Positions 34,852-44,439 are shown, counted from the stretch's first letter. The stretch is 57,152 nucleotides of DNA from Nocardia higoensis NBRC 100133 (GCF_000308595.1 NZ_BAGA01000034.1:1-57152); one strand, 5' to 3'. Notes: generated by a model from the sequence alone, not told the origin. Made by a program: numbers and translations.

Positions 34852-35969
34852 TCTGTGGGCCTGTAGAAGCCGTAGAACTCCATACCCATGTTCTCCGTTC
34901 GGATATTGCTGATCGAGACCGGATCGCCCGCCTCGATGAGCTGGCCGTTGCCGACCACCATCGCGACGTGGCCGTCCCACACCGCCAGATCGCCGGGCAT
35001 CAGATCACCGGGGGAGACCTGCGGGTGGCCGATGTGCTGCTCCTGCGCCAGGCGCGGCAGCTCCACCCCGGCCTCGCCGTAGGCCCACTTGGTCAGACCG
35101 CTGCAGTCGATGCCGGAGCCGGGAGTGTTGCCGCCCCAGACATAGGGGGTGCCGGTGGCGCTGATCGCCGAGGTGACCGCCTTGGCGGCCTTCTCGTTCG
35201 GCGCCTCGACCACGCTGCCGTCGGGCAGGGTGATCTTCACGCCGTCGGAGGTGGCGCTCGACGAGTTCGAGGTGTTCGTGTTCTGGCCGCTCGGCGTGCT
35301 CGCGGCCGGGGTGGTGGAGGTGCTGGTCTGCGCGACCTGCTTCAGTGGCGTGCTCGCCAGCGAGGTGGCCAGCGAACCGGCCTGGCCCGCCATGCCGAGC
35401 AGGCTCTGCAGTCCGGAACCCGCCTGGCTGGTGACGGCCCCCGGCAGGCTCGCCACCGCCGGGCTCGACGGCGCGGGCGTCAGCTGGGTGATCGCGGCCG
35501 TCTGGGTGTCGAGTTCGCTGCGCACCCGGCCGACCACGCCGATGCCCTGGTTCAGATGCTCGATGGCCGAGCCGACCAGCAGCGAGAAGCCCTGCGGCGT
35601 GGCCACGGTCGGACCGAGCGCGGTGGCCGTGTTCACGAAGGACTGCACGATGGCGTTCAGGTCCTTCTGACCCGTTTCCACTTCGGCGGCAGCCTGATTC
35701 ACCACGGTGGCCATCTCGGTGCCCCGGTCGGAGATGGTGGCCGCGGAGGTCTGCACCCGCAACGCCTTCGAGGTCGCCGAGTCGGCCGCGAGGCCGTCCC
35801 ACACGCTGTTGAGTTGGTTGATGCTCGCCTTGCCGAACTGGTGCAACTGATCGAGCGCGGTGGAGGTGGACACCAGCGAATCGCCGGGGCCGCCGCTGGG
35901 CTGCACGCCCGTGCCGAAACTGCTGAGCAGGTCGAGCAAGGGCTTGACCAGCACATTGATGTCGATCAC
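34848..35969 (-). CDS. NlpC/P60 (C40) peptidoglycan hydrolase with WXG-type N-terminal domain
   Basis: 373 residues without a Sec signal peptide. The first ~160 residues are helical with a W57-D-G59 (WXG) turn in [13 protein letters not shown], as in ESX substrates. A Ser/Thr/Gln-rich linker (170-240) precedes the C-terminal NlpC/P60 domain: C289 in [14 protein letters not shown]334 in [10 protein letters not shown] and the polar third position near E346 (LIEAGD). The very C-terminus is YRPTE, matching the YxxxE form of the type VII secretion signal. The enzyme probably cleaves D-Glu-mDAP bonds of peptidoglycan, either as cell-wall remodeller or as a toxin. Start GTG 35969, 4 nt after the EspC-like gene. 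Confidence 0.82.
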   Translation of the reverse strand: MIDINVLVKPLLDLLSSFGTGVQPSGGPGDSLVSTSTALDQLHQFGKASINQLNSVWDGLAADSATSKALRVQTSAATISDRGTEMATVVNQAAAEVETGQKDLNAIVQSFVNTATALGPTVATPQGFSLLVGSAIEHLNQGIGVVGRVRSELDTQTAAITQLTPAPSSPAVASLPGAVTSQAGSGLQSLLGMAGQAGSLATSLASTPLKQVAQTSTSTTPAASTPSGQNTNTSNSSSATSDGVKITLPDGSVVEAPNEKAAKAVTSAISATGTPYVWGGNTPGSGIDCSGLTKWAYGEAGVELPRLAQEQHIGHPQVSPGDLMPGDLAVWDGHVAMVVGNGQLIEAGDPVSISNIRTENMGMEFYGFYRPTE

Positions 35970-35973
35970 CGGC

Positions 35974-36291
35974 TCACCCGTCCAGATCGGCCGAGCGCAG
36001 TGCCGCCGCGTTGTTCAGGTCCGTCTCGGTGAGCACGGTGGCCGAGGCCGCGGCCGCGCCGCCCATGCTCGACAGCACCGCCGACAACTGGGCGATCGAG
36101 GCCACGTGCCCGGCGTGCGCCGCGGCATAGGCGGCCATGAAGTCGCCACCGATGAGACCCATGATCGGACCGAGCAAGGCGGGCGAGGCGCCCGCGGCCC
36201 CCGCTGCGATCCCAGCCATTTCCCCCGCCATGACACCGGCGGTCGCGCCATAGGCGACGATGCCCTCGGTGTCCGCCGACATCTTGGTCAT
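35974..36291 (-). CDS. EspC-like type VII secretion target (PF10824-type)
   Basis: 105 residues starting [19 protein letters not shown]. Entirely helical, Ala/Gly/Met-rich, with [42 protein letters not shown], the pattern of the short EspC-type ESX secretion targets. No signal peptide, and no obvious YxxxD/E at its own C-terminus. The ATG at 36291 is 6-7 nt after GGGGGAAG. It opens the operon EspC-like, NlpC/P60, EspD-like, EspL-like, acidic protein, and is divergent from upp. Probably a partner that forms a heterodimer with the WXG domain of the next protein. Confidence 0.65.
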   Translation of the reverse strand: MTKMSADTEGIVAYGATAGVMAGEMAGIAAGAAGASPALLGPIMGLIGGDFMAAYAAAHAGHVASIAQLSAVLSSMGGAAAASATVLTETDLNNAAALRSADLDG

Positions 36292-36429
36292 GAAGTGCTT
36301 CCCCCATCCGTTCGTTCCCAGGCAGAGTACGTCATCCACCTATTTCGACGCGCCGTCTCGCCGCGTGGTTCCACACCCCCGGGAAAAAGATTCACGCCTT
36401 CGCTCGCGATCGACCTTATCGTTCCTTGC

Positions 36430-37053
36430 ATGCGCACCCACACCGTGGATCACCCGCTGGCCGCCGCCCTGCTGACGACGATGCGCGACGAGCGCAGCAC
36501 CGACGCCGCGTTCCGCGCGGCGCTGTCCGACCTCACCGGAATACTGATCTACGAGGCGCTCCGGGACGCCCCGGTGGCCACCTACGAGATCACCACCCCG
36601 GTCTCGCGGACCGTCGGCGTCCGGCTGGCGACCCCGCCGCTGCTGGTGCCGGTGCTGCGGGCCGGACTCGGAATGGTCGACACCGCATCGGGTCTGATCC
36701 CGCAGGCGCGGGTCGGATTCGTCGGCATCGCCCGCGACGAGACCACCCACGAGCCGGTGCCCTATCTGGAATCGCTGCCCGACAACCTCGCTCACATCCC
36801 GGTTCTGGTGCTCGATCCGATGCTCGCGACCGGCGGCTCCATGCGCCACACCCTGGAACTGCTCGCCGCCCGCGGAGCCACCGACATCACCGCGGTGTGC
36901 GTGGTCGCCGCTCCCGAGGGCATCGCCGCGCTGGAGGACAGCGGGTTGCCGGTGCGCTTGCTGACCGCCGCCATCGACGACGGGCTCAACGAGAACGCCT
37001 ACATCGTCCCGGGTCTCGGTGACGCGGGCGACCGCCAGTTCGGGCCGCGCTGA
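36430..37053 (+). CDS. upp: uracil phosphoribosyltransferase
   Basis: A 207-residue type I PRPP-dependent enzyme making UMP from uracil. The PRPP loop is [12 protein letters not shown] and the C-terminal uracil-binding region is [24 protein letters not shown]. It scavenges the uracil released by deoA after cdd. ATG 36430 lies 7 nt after TATCGT (36417-36422), so leaderless. It is divergent from the type-VII-like operon and converges on pmmB with 24 nt between stops. Confidence 0.95.
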   Translation: MRTHTVDHPLAAALLTTMRDERSTDAAFRAALSDLTGILIYEALRDAPVATYEITTPVSRTVGVRLATPPLLVPVLRAGLGMVDTASGLIPQARVGFVGIARDETTHEPVPYLESLPDNLAHIPVLVLDPMLATGGSMRHTLELLAARGATDITAVCVVAAPEGIAALEDSGLPVRLLTAAIDDGLNENAYIVPGLGDAGDRQFGPR

Positions 37054-37077
37054 CGCGAGTTGCCGTCGCGGCGCGCC

Positions 37078-38571
37078 TCAAAGGGTCCGGCAGAACTCGG
37101 CCAGCTCGGAAAGTCGCCGCCGCGCAGCATTCTTCGCCTCCGGCAGGGCCTCGCGGCCGGACACCGGCAGCACGACCTCCAGATAGCACTTGAGCTTCGG
37201 CTCGGTCCCGGACGGGCGTATCACCACTCGCGACCGCTCGCCGTCGAAAATCAGTGCGTCCGTACGCATCCGCCCGCGCACCGCGAGCTGGTCGGTGTAG
37301 CGCATCGGCTCGCCGGCGATCACCCCCGGCGGCGCCGCGCGCAGTCGGGCGACCGCCGCCGACGCGGCATCGGCATCGGCGAGGCGCAGCGAGACCTGGT
37401 CGCCCGCGTGCAAACCGAAGGACAGCGCGTACTCGTCCAGATCGTCGAGCAGGCTGCGTCCGCGCGCCTTGCCCGCGGCGACCGCGTCGGCGGCCAGCAC
37501 CGCCGCGGAGATCCCGTCCTTGTCGCGCACCACGGCCGGGTCGACGCAGTGCCCGATCGCCTCCTCGTAGGCGTAGACCAGCCCGTCGCCGGCGCGGGCC
37601 AGCCATTTGAAGCCGGTCAGCGTCTCGGCGTAGCGGGCGCCCCTGGCGGCGGCCACTTTCGACAGCAGTCGGGAGGAGACGATCGTGGTGGCCACCAGCG
37701 CGTCCGGCGCGGCGGTGCCGAGCACCCGGTCACCGAGCAGCACCCCGGTCTCGTCGCCGCGCAACATCCGCCAGCCGTCCGGTCCGGGCACGCCGAGGGC
37801 GCACCGATCGGCGTCTGGGTCGAGGGCGATGGCCAGGTCGGCGTCCACCCGTCGCGCGAGCGCCAGCAGCAGATCGGCGGCGCCGGGTTCCTCGGGGTTG
37901 GGGAAGGCCACGGTCGGGAAATCCGGGTCGGGATCGAACTGTTCGGCCACCACGTGCACATCGGTGAACCCGGCCGTCGACAGCGCCCGCAGAGCCGTCT
38001 CGCCGCCCACGCCGTGCAGCGGGGTCAGCGCGATCCGGATGGGCGCCCGCGGGCCGTCGCCGCCGATACGCGAGGGCAGTTCGGCGACCCGTGCCAGATA
38101 ATCGCGCAGCAGCGTGTCGCCGGCCGGCTCGACGGGGGAGCGGTCGAACGGCGGTCGCGCGGCGTCGATGCAGCGTTCGATCTCGGTGTCCGCGGGGGCG
38201 ATCAGCTGCGAACCGCCCTCCAGGTACAGCTTGTAGCCGTTGTCGCTCGCGGGATTGTGCGAGGCGGTGATCTGCACCCCGGCCACCGCTGCGAGCGCGC
38301 GCACCGCGTAAGCGACCACCGGGGTGGGCAACGGCTCCGGCAGCAGCGTCACGGGAAACCCGGCGGCCTGGAAGATCTCCGCGGTGACGGTCGCGAATTC
38401 CGCCGAGCCGTGCCTGGCGTCGCGCCCGACCACCACCCGGCCGCCGCCGAGACAGCGCTCGCGCAACCACGCGGTCACCCCGGCGGTGGCCCTGGCGACG
38501 GTCTCGGCGTTCATCCCGTCGGGACCCGCTCGCAGCGGACCGCGCAGGCCTGCCGTACCGAAGCGCAGCAT
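37078..38571 (-). CDS. pmmB: phospho-sugar mutase (PmmB-type)
   Basis: A 497-residue alpha-D-phosphohexomutase. The phosphoserine loop is TASHNP (S104), the metal loop DPDADRC (D251, D253, D255), the sugar loop contains EEAIGH, and the phosphate site is RPSGTEPKLKCYLE. It corresponds to Rv3308 and may interconvert phosphomannose, phosphoglucose or, given its neighbour deoD, phosphopentoses. The start ATG 38571 overlaps the deoD stop (TGATG). Compared with Rv3308 about 35 N-terminal residues before LRFGTAGLRG are missing, and no in-frame upstream sequence restores them; the domain is otherwise complete. Confidence 0.88.
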   Translation of the reverse strand: MLRFGTAGLRGPLRAGPDGMNAETVARATAGVTAWLRERCLGGGRVVVGRDARHGSAEFATVTAEIFQAAGFPVTLLPEPLPTPVVAYAVRALAAVAGVQITASHNPASDNGYKLYLEGGSQLIAPADTEIERCIDAARPPFDRSPVEPAGDTLLRDYLARVAELPSRIGGDGPRAPIRIALTPLHGVGGETALRALSTAGFTDVHVVAEQFDPDPDFPTVAFPNPEEPGAADLLLALARRVDADLAIALDPDADRCALGVPGPDGWRMLRGDETGVLLGDRVLGTAAPDALVATTIVSSRLLSKVAAARGARYAETLTGFKWLARAGDGLVYAYEEAIGHCVDPAVVRDKDGISAAVLAADAVAAGKARGRSLLDDLDEYALSFGLHAGDQVSLRLADADAASAAVARLRAAPPGVIAGEPMRYTDQLAVRGRMRTDALIFDGERSRVVIRPSGTEPKLKCYLEVVLPVSGREALPEAKNAARRRLSELAEFCRTL

Positions 38572-39350
38572 CAGAGCCGTTCCAGCACGCCGCGCAGCAG
38601 CTTGCCCAGTCGTGGCGCGGCGGCCGCGCCCTCGGCCAGCACCTCGGCGTGCGAGAGATGCTGGCCGGTCACGCCCGCGGCCAGGTTGGTCACCAGGGAC
38701 AGGCCGAGCAGGCGGACGCCGAGCGAGCGGCAGGCGATCGCCTCGAGCACGGTGGACATGCCGACCAGGTCGGCGCCGACGGTGGCGAGCATGCGGATCT
38801 CGGCGGGCGTCTCGTACTGCGGGCCGGTCAGGCCCGCGTACACGCCTTCGGTCAGGCCGGGGTCGATCTCGCGGGCCAGCGCGCGCAGGCCGGGATCCCA
38901 GGCGTCGACCAGGTCGACGAAGGCGGCCCCGGTCAGCGGCGAACGGCCGGTCAGGTTCAGATGGTCGGCGATCAGCACCGGCTCGCCGACGCTCAGGCCC
39001 GGACGGATGCCGCCCGCCGCGTTGGTCAGCACGATGATCTCGGCGCCCGCCGCCACGGCCGCGGTCACCGGGTGCACCACCTCGGCGGGGGAGTAGCCCT
39101 CGTAGAGGTGCTGACGGCCCATCAGCACCAGCACCCGGTTGCCGCCGACCGGGACCGAATGCAGCACGGGCACATGGCCCTGTGCGGTCGGCGTCCCGAA
39201 GCCGGGCAGCTCGGGCATCGGCACCGAGGCGGTGGGCGCGCCCAGTTCGGCGGCGGCGGCCTGCCACCCCGATCCGAGCACCACCGCGACGCGATGGCGG
39301 GGGGCTCCGGTCCGTTCGGCGATCGCTTCGGCGGCCTGTTCGGCAAGCAT
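38571..39350 (-). CDS. deoD: purine-nucleoside phosphorylase
   Basis: A 259-residue trimeric-type PNP that splits inosine and guanosine with phosphate. Family segments: [17 protein letters not shown], the phosphate-binding [59 protein letters not shown] and [10 protein letters not shown]. Start ATG 39350 is 6 nt after GATACT (39362-39357, minus strand), a leaderless promoter. Translationally coupled to pmmB, which could process the pentose-1-phosphate it releases. Confidence 0.93.
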   Translation of the reverse strand: MLAEQAAEAIAERTGAPRHRVAVVLGSGWQAAAAELGAPTASVPMPELPGFGTPTAQGHVPVLHSVPVGGNRVLVLMGRQHLYEGYSPAEVVHPVTAAVAAGAEIIVLTNAAGGIRPGLSVGEPVLIADHLNLTGRSPLTGAAFVDLVDAWDPGLRALAREIDPGLTEGVYAGLTGPQYETPAEIRMLATVGADLVGMSTVLEAIACRSLGVRLLGLSLVTNLAAGVTGQHLSHAEVLAEGAAAAPRLGKLLRGVLERL

Positions 39351-39457
39351 GGCACCAGTATCGCCATCCGCGGTGTGACCTGTCGCGCCGGGGCGGGCGA
39401 CCCGCCTGCCGGGTGCGTACCGCGCCACGCTCCGCGCGCAGTGCCAGACTGTGTGCC

Positions 39458-40732
39458 ATGCCACTTCCGCGTCCCGTCCCCTCGTCGCCCGACGGGGAGC
39501 AGCGAACGCGCGGCACCGCCGCCTCCACCCGCGCTCCGGACCCGGCCCGCTCCGACGTCCTCGTGCGCGCCGATGCCGCGGCGCTGGCGGCCGGTCCGCG
39601 GCTGATCGCCCTCTCGCACGCGCTGCACGCCGAACCGGAACTGGCCTTCGCCGAGTTCCGCAGCGTCGCCAAGGTCGTCGAGCCGCTGGCCGAGCGCGGC
39701 TTCACGATCCGCCGCGATGTCGCCGGGCTGCCGACCGCCTTCCGTGCCGAGTACGGCAGCGGCGCGCTGACCATCGGCCTGTGCGCCGAATACGACGCGC
39801 TGCCCGAGATCGGGCACGCCTGCGGGCACAACATCATCGCCGCCGCGGCGGTGGGCGCGGCGCTGGCGCTGGCCGAGGTCGCCGACGCGCTGGACATCAC
39901 CGTGGTGGTGCTCGGCACGCCCGCCGAGGAGAGCGGCGGCGGCAAGGTGCTCATGCTGGAGGCCGGCGCCTTCGACGACATCGCGCTGGCGATGATGGTC
40001 CATCCCGGCCCGCTCGAGATCGCGGGCGCGCACTCCCTGGCGCTGGCCGATATCGCCGTCCGGTTCCACGGCAGGGAGGCGCACGCCAGCGCCGCGCCCG
40101 AGCAGGGCCGCAACGCCGGTGACGCGGTCACGGTCGCCCAGGTCGCGCTGGGTTTGCTGCGTCAGCACCTCCGGCCCGGCCAGCAACTGCACGGTATAAT
40201 CAGCGACGGTGGCGTCGCCCCGAACATCGTGCCCGGCCATGCGGAACTGCTGTACTACCTGCGCGCAGCCGACTCCGCGTCGCTCGACGATCTGATGAGA
40301 CGAGCCTCGGCCTGCTTCGAGGCGGGCGCCCTCGCGACCGGTTGCACGCACGAGATCCGGACGGTGGCGCCCACCTACACCGAGCTCACGCCCGACCCTG
40401 ATCTGCTGGCGGTCTATCGCGAACAGATCGCCGCCCTGGGCCGGGTGCCCATCGCCGCGGATCTCGAGGCACGACGTCCGCTCGGCAGCACCGACATGGG
40501 CAACGTCACCAACGTCATCCCGGGGATCCACCCGGTCATCGGTATCGACACCGATGGGGCGGTGACGCACCAGCCGGGCTTCGCCACGGCCAGCGTCAAC
40601 GCCTCGGCCGACCGCGCGGTGACCGACGGCGCGCTCGCGCTCGCGCGTACCGCGATCGCCGTCGCCCGCGATGACAACCACAGAGAGAGCGTGTTGCAAC
40701 GTCTGGCCCGACGACAGGAGGAACTTCGGTGA
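39458..40732 (+). CDS. amiB1: M20-family amidohydrolase (AmiB1-type)
   Basis: A 424-residue M20 peptidase/amidohydrolase. Metal site segments are [39 protein letters not shown] and the late [16 protein letters not shown] with the C-terminal histidine THQPGF. It hydrolyses an amide such as an N-acyl amino acid; the substrate is not known. It matches Rv3306c in order. ATG 39458 lies 7 nt after CCAGACT, a -10-like element shared with deoA. Its stop overlaps the next gene (GTGA), so it forms a pair with the following paralogue. Confidence 0.87.
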   Translation: MPLPRPVPSSPDGEQRTRGTAASTRAPDPARSDVLVRADAAALAAGPRLIALSHALHAEPELAFAEFRSVAKVVEPLAERGFTIRRDVAGLPTAFRAEYGSGALTIGLCAEYDALPEIGHACGHNIIAAAAVGAALALAEVADALDITVVVLGTPAEESGGGKVLMLEAGAFDDIALAMMVHPGPLEIAGAHSLALADIAVRFHGREAHASAAPEQGRNAGDAVTVAQVALGLLRQHLRPGQQLHGIISDGGVAPNIVPGHAELLYYLRAADSASLDDLMRRASACFEAGALATGCTHEIRTVAPTYTELTPDPDLLAVYREQIAALGRVPIAADLEARRPLGSTDMGNVTNVIPGIHPVIGIDTDGAVTHQPGFATASVNASADRAVTDGALALARTAIAVARDDNHRESVLQRLARRQEELR

Positions 40733-42048
40733 ACAATCTCGGCCGGCCCCTCGATCACGTGCACGGCCCCGCCGCGGGCGCGTGTGTGACCGCGGAAGGC
40801 CCGGCGACGGACACCGCGGGGACGGACACGATGGCGTGTACCACGGCCGAGACCGCTGCGGACGGAGATCCGGTGCAGGCTTGCGGCGCACATCCGGTGA
40901 TCGAACAGTGGCTGGCCGCCCACGGCGCGGACCTCATCCGGTGGCGCAGGCACATCCACGCCCACCCGGAACTGTCCCGCACCGAGTTCGCCACCACCGA
41001 GTTCATCGAGGAACGCCTCGCCGAAGCCGGGCTGAACCCGCGCCGCATCTCCGGCGGCACCGGTCTGCTGTGCGATATCGGTCCCGAGGACGGGCCGCGT
41101 GTCGCGTTGCGCGCCGATATCGACGCGCTGCCGTTGCAGGAGTTCACCGGCCTGCCGTACTCCTCGACCGTGCCCGGCGTCTCGCACGCCTGTGGTCACG
41201 ACGCGCACACCACGATCCTGCTCGGCACGGCGCTGGCGCTGGCCCAGCTGCCCGAGCTGCCGGTCGGCGTCCGGCTGGTCTTCCAGCCCGCCGAGGAGGT
41301 CATGCCCGGCGGTGCCATCGACATGGTGGCCGCGGGCGCGATGGCCGGGGTCGATCGCATCTTCGCGGTGCACTGCGATCCGCGCCTGGAGGTGGGCCGG
41401 GTCGGTGTCCGGGTCGGCCCGATCACCTCCGCCGCCGACACCGTCGAGCTGGTGCTGGACTCGCCCGGCGGGCACACCTCGCGCCCGCATCTGACCAGCG
41501 ACCTGGTCTACGCGATCGGCACGGTCATCACCGGCCTGCCCGGCCTGCTCAGTCGCCGCATCGACCCGAGGACGAGCACGGTGATGGTCTGGGGCGCGGT
41601 CTCGGCGGGCAAGGCGCCGAACGCGATTCCCCAGACCGGGATGCTCACCGGCACCGTGCGCACCGGCGACCACGCGACCTGGTCGCTGCTCGAGCCGATG
41701 GTGCACGAGATCGTCGACGGCTTGCTCGCGCCCACCGGCGTGCGCTACCAGCTGAACTACCGCCGCGGGGTGCCGCCGGTGGTCAACGACGAGCAGTCCA
41801 CCCGGTGGTTCGAGGACGCGATCCGCGCGCTCGGTCCCGACGCGCTGGCCGATACCCCGCAGTCCGGTGGCGGCGAGGACTTCTCCTGGTACCTCGAGGA
41901 GGTGCCGGGCGCGATGGCCAGGCTGGGCGTCTGGTCCGGCGAGGGCGAGCAGCTCGACCTGCACCAGCCAACCTTCGACATCGACGAGCGGGCGCTGGCC
42001 GTGGGCGTCCGGCTGTTCACGAATCTGGTGCTGTATCCGCAGCACTGA
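40729..42048 (+). CDS. amiA1: M20-family amidohydrolase (AmiA1-type)
   Basis: A 439-residue M20D-type amidohydrolase, paralogous to the preceding gene. The dinuclear metal motifs are ALRADIDALPLQEFTG, HACGHDAHTTILLGTA (residues about 150-165), FQPAEEVMPGGA and SGGGEDFSWYLEEV. The first 50 residues are variable. The start GTG 40729 overlaps the stop of amiB1 (40732), giving coupled translation. The pair corresponds to Rv3306c-Rv3305c. An N-acetyl or hippurate-type substrate is usual for the family. A strong hairpin follows. Confidence 0.88.
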   Translation: MNNLGRPLDHVHGPAAGACVTAEGPATDTAGTDTMACTTAETAADGDPVQACGAHPVIEQWLAAHGADLIRWRRHIHAHPELSRTEFATTEFIEERLAEAGLNPRRISGGTGLLCDIGPEDGPRVALRADIDALPLQEFTGLPYSSTVPGVSHACGHDAHTTILLGTALALAQLPELPVGVRLVFQPAEEVMPGGAIDMVAAGAMAGVDRIFAVHCDPRLEVGRVGVRVGPITSAADTVELVLDSPGGHTSRPHLTSDLVYAIGTVITGLPGLLSRRIDPRTSTVMVWGAVSAGKAPNAIPQTGMLTGTVRTGDHATWSLLEPMVHEIVDGLLAPTGVRYQLNYRRGVPPVVNDEQSTRWFEDAIRALGPDALADTPQSGGGEDFSWYLEEVPGAMARLGVWSGEGEQLDLHQPTFDIDERALAVGVRLFTNLVLYPQH

Positions 42049-42072
42049 GAGCGCGCCGTGCGCGAGACGACA

Positions 42073-42106
42073 CGAGCCTCCGGTCCCGCACGGGGCCGGA
42101 GGCTCG
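42073..42106. terminator. bidirectional hairpin after amiA1
   Basis: CGAGCCTCCGG pairs perfectly with CCGGAGGCTCG around a 12-nt loop, and flanking ACGA/TCGT-type bases lengthen the stem. It lies between the convergent amiA1 and gamma-glutamylcyclotransferase-like genes. Confidence 0.8.
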
Positions 42107-42159
42107 TCTCGTCGTGCGATGCCGGACCCGGAAGGTGTCCTCAGGCCGGGAAGTCGCCG

Positions 42160-42639
42160 TCAGACCGAGAAATTGCCCGGCCCGACATTGCGGCTGTTCC
42201 TGGTGCGCAGCGCGTGCACGTAGTCGGCGGGGGCGCCCGCCTTCTCGGCCGCGTCGGCCATGACGCCGATGTAGCGGGCCGAGGGCAGGCCACCCTCGTA
42301 GGCGTCCAGGACGTAGAGCCAGGCCAGTCGCGGTTCGGTGCCGCTGCCGGGGCTCGGCGTCACCCGCAGGCGGATCTTCTTGTGGATGCCGAAGTCCGAG
42401 CCCTCCCAGCGGTCCAGCGACTGCTCGTCCTCCGGCGAGACGTCGTAGAGCACGACGAACACGCGGGAGTTGGGGTCCTCCACCACCGTCGCGAGCGGGC
42501 CCTCCCAGCCGATGTCGTCACCGGCGAAGGTCAGCCGCCAGCCCTCCAACCAGCCGGTCCCGGACATGGGGGAGTGCGGACAGCGCTCGAGCATCTGCGA
42601 CGAGTCCATGTTCGACCCGTAAGCGGCGTAAATCGGCAC
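42160..42639 (-). CDS. gamma-glutamylcyclotransferase-like protein
   Basis: A 159-residue AIG2/GGCT-fold protein: IYAAYGSNMDSSQM near the N-terminus is the substrate-binding signature, LEGWRLTFAGDDIGWEG and VFVVLYDVSPEDEQSLDRWEG follow in the family order. Such enzymes release 5-oxoproline from gamma-glutamyl compounds, but many bacterial members are uncharacterised. It matches Rv3304 in position. The start GTG 42639 is 7 nt after TAACCT (42652-42647), consistent with leaderless translation; it diverges from lpdA. Confidence 0.85.
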   Translation of the reverse strand: MPIYAAYGSNMDSSQMLERCPHSPMSGTGWLEGWRLTFAGDDIGWEGPLATVVEDPNSRVFVVLYDVSPEDEQSLDRWEGSDFGIHKKIRLRVTPSPGSGTEPRLAWLYVLDAYEGGLPSARYIGVMADAAEKAGAPADYVHALRTRNSRNVGPGNFSV

Positions 42640-42778
42640 GTTGCAAAGGTTAGCCTGCCCGGGTCACAGTTCGCCGCGCATCCACTGTCCAGGTGTGTGG
42701 CGAAGGCGACACCGGCCCGGCGATTACCGTAAAGCTCATACCGGAGATCCCGGGCGACGAGCCGAAAGGGAAGTACCC

Positions 42779-44182
42779 ATGACCCGAATCGCGATCATCG
42801 GCGGCGGACCGGCCGGCTACGAAGCCGCGCTGGTGGCGGCCCAGCACGGCGCCCAGGTGACCCTGATCGATCGGGACGGTATCGGCGGGGCGTGCGTGCT
42901 GTGGGACTGCGTGCCGTCCAAGACCTTCATCGCCTCCACCGGCATGCGCACCGACCTGCGCCGGGCCCGTGGCCTCGGCATCACGCTGGACCCCGACCAG
43001 GCCGCTGTGCAGTTGCCGGAGGTGAACGCGCGCGTGAAGGCGCTCGCGCTGGCCCAGTCCTCCGATATCCGCTCGAAGCTCCAGTCCGCCGGTGTGACCT
43101 TGGTCTCCGGCAAGGCCCGGTTCACCGATCCCGCGCCGGGGCGTTCCCCGCACCGCCTCCGGGTGGAGACCTCCGACGGGCGCGATCGCTCGATCGACGC
43201 CGAGGTGGTGTTGATCGCCACCGGCGCGAGCCCGCGTGTGCTGCCCGGCGCCGAGCCCGACGGCGAGCGCATCCTGACCTGGCGCCAGCTCTACGACCTG
43301 CGCGACCTGCCGGAAACGCTGGTGGTGGTCGGTTCCGGCGTCACCGGCGCCGAATTCGTCTCCGCCTACACCGAATTGGGCGTGCAGGTGAAGCTGGTCT
43401 CCAGTCGCGATCGGGTGCTGCCCGGCGAGGACGCCGACGCCGCCCTGGTGCTGGAGGAGGCGCTGGCCGAGCGTGGTGTCGAACTGGTCAAGCACGCTCG
43501 CGCGGATGCGGTGAAGCGCACCGCCGATGGCATCGTGGTCGAACTCTCCGACGGTCGCACGGTCGCGGGCACGCACGCGCTGATGACCGTCGGCTCCACC
43601 CCCAACACCGAGGATCTCGGCCTGGAGAAGGTGGGCATCGAGCTGGACAAGGGCGGATACCTGCGGGTGGACCGGGTTTCGCGCACCGGGCTGTCGGGCG
43701 TGTACGCCGCGGGCGACTGCACCGGCCTGCTGCCGCTGGCCTCGGTGGCGGCCATGCAGGGCCGGATCGCGATGTATCACGCGCTCGGCGAAGGGGTCAG
43801 CCCGATCCGCCTCAAGACCGTCGCCTCGGCGGTGTTCACCCGCCCGGAGATCGCGACCGTGGGCGTCAGCCAGACGGCGATCGACAACGGCGAGGTGCCC
43901 GCGCGCACGGTCATGCTGCCGCTGAACACCAATCCGCGCGCCAAGATGTCGGGTCTGCGACGGGGTTTCGTCAAGATCTTCTGTCGACCCGCGACCGGCG
44001 TGGTGATCGGCGGCGTGGTGGTGGCGCCGATCGCCTCCGAATTGATCCTGCCGATCGCGCTGGCGGTACAGAACAATCTTACGGTCAACGATCTCGCCCA
44101 GACATTCTCCGTTTACCCCTCGCTCACCGGCTCGGTCACCGAGGCGGCGCGCCTGCTCATGCGCCATGACGACCTGGACTGA
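42779..44182 (+). CDS. lpdA: NAD(P)H disulfide-reductase-family flavoprotein (LpdA-type)
   Basis: A 467-residue pyridine-nucleotide flavoprotein related to Rv3303c (LpdA), which in M. tuberculosis reduces quinones rather than lipoamide. FAD site IAIIGGGPAGYEAALVA (5-21), NAD(P) site VVVGSGVTGAEFVSAYTELG, and AAGDCTGLLPLASVAAMQGRIAMYHALG are clear. Here the redox pair C39/C44 (GGACVLWDCVPSK) is present, whereas LpdA as I recall has GGAAVLDDC with only one cysteine. The usual catalytic His of HPTxSE is Y446 (VYPSLTGS), so lipoamide dehydrogenase activity is still doubtful. ATG 42779, after AAAGGGAAG. Confidence 0.9.
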   Translation: MTRIAIIGGGPAGYEAALVAAQHGAQVTLIDRDGIGGACVLWDCVPSKTFIASTGMRTDLRRARGLGITLDPDQAAVQLPEVNARVKALALAQSSDIRSKLQSAGVTLVSGKARFTDPAPGRSPHRLRVETSDGRDRSIDAEVVLIATGASPRVLPGAEPDGERILTWRQLYDLRDLPETLVVVGSGVTGAEFVSAYTELGVQVKLVSSRDRVLPGEDADAALVLEEALAERGVELVKHARADAVKRTADGIVVELSDGRTVAGTHALMTVGSTPNTEDLGLEKVGIELDKGGYLRVDRVSRTGLSGVYAAGDCTGLLPLASVAAMQGRIAMYHALGEGVSPIRLKTVASAVFTRPEIATVGVSQTAIDNGEVPARTVMLPLNTNPRAKMSGLRRGFVKIFCRPATGVVIGGVVVAPIASELILPIALAVQNNLTVNDLAQTFSVYPSLTGSVTEAARLLMRHDDLD

Positions 44183-44340
44183 AACAACCGCCGCCGGGCT
44201 CCGATAGTCCTGGCAGTGCGCGGGTTTCGTCGCGTTGCCTCCGATACCCGTGGTGTGGTTGACTCGCTCGCGAGAGATGCGATCGAGCGGATCGCCATGG
44301 GGTTCTGGTGTGGGGGGATGGTCCTTTCCGAACCGAACGA

Positions 44341-44360
44341 GAATGACCGATCGGTCATTC
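44341..44360. promoter_or_regulatory. perfect 20-bp palindrome, candidate operator
   Basis: GAATGACCGA joined directly to its own reverse complement TCGGTCATTC, 80 nt upstream of the secreted-protein gene. A gapless palindrome of this length is typical of TetR-family operators. Confidence 0.7.
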
Positions 44361-44393
44361 GGCGATCCGGCGCGTCTCGTCAGGGACAACTGA

Positions 44394-44417
44394 GTGCGGC
44401 CGAATTCACGGCCGCAC
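44394..44417 (+). promoter_or_regulatory. leader hairpin before the secreted-protein gene
   Basis: GTGCGGCCG and CGGCCGCAC pair perfectly around the loop AATTCA, 22 nt before the start codon and just before the ribosome-binding site. It could affect mRNA stability or ribosome access. Confidence 0.55.
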
Positions 44418-44439
44418 CCGGGAAAGGGATTGGCGAAAA

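Noticed and set aside
37078..40131. A single 1017-codon frame running through pmmB, deoD and into amiB1 on the minus strand
   Set aside because: Only the part from 38571 down has mutase motifs; the upstream half is antisense to amiB1 and frame-shifted against deoD.
44341..44360. A LexA box
   Set aside because: The palindrome has GACCGATCGGTC at its centre, not GAAC-N4-GTTC.
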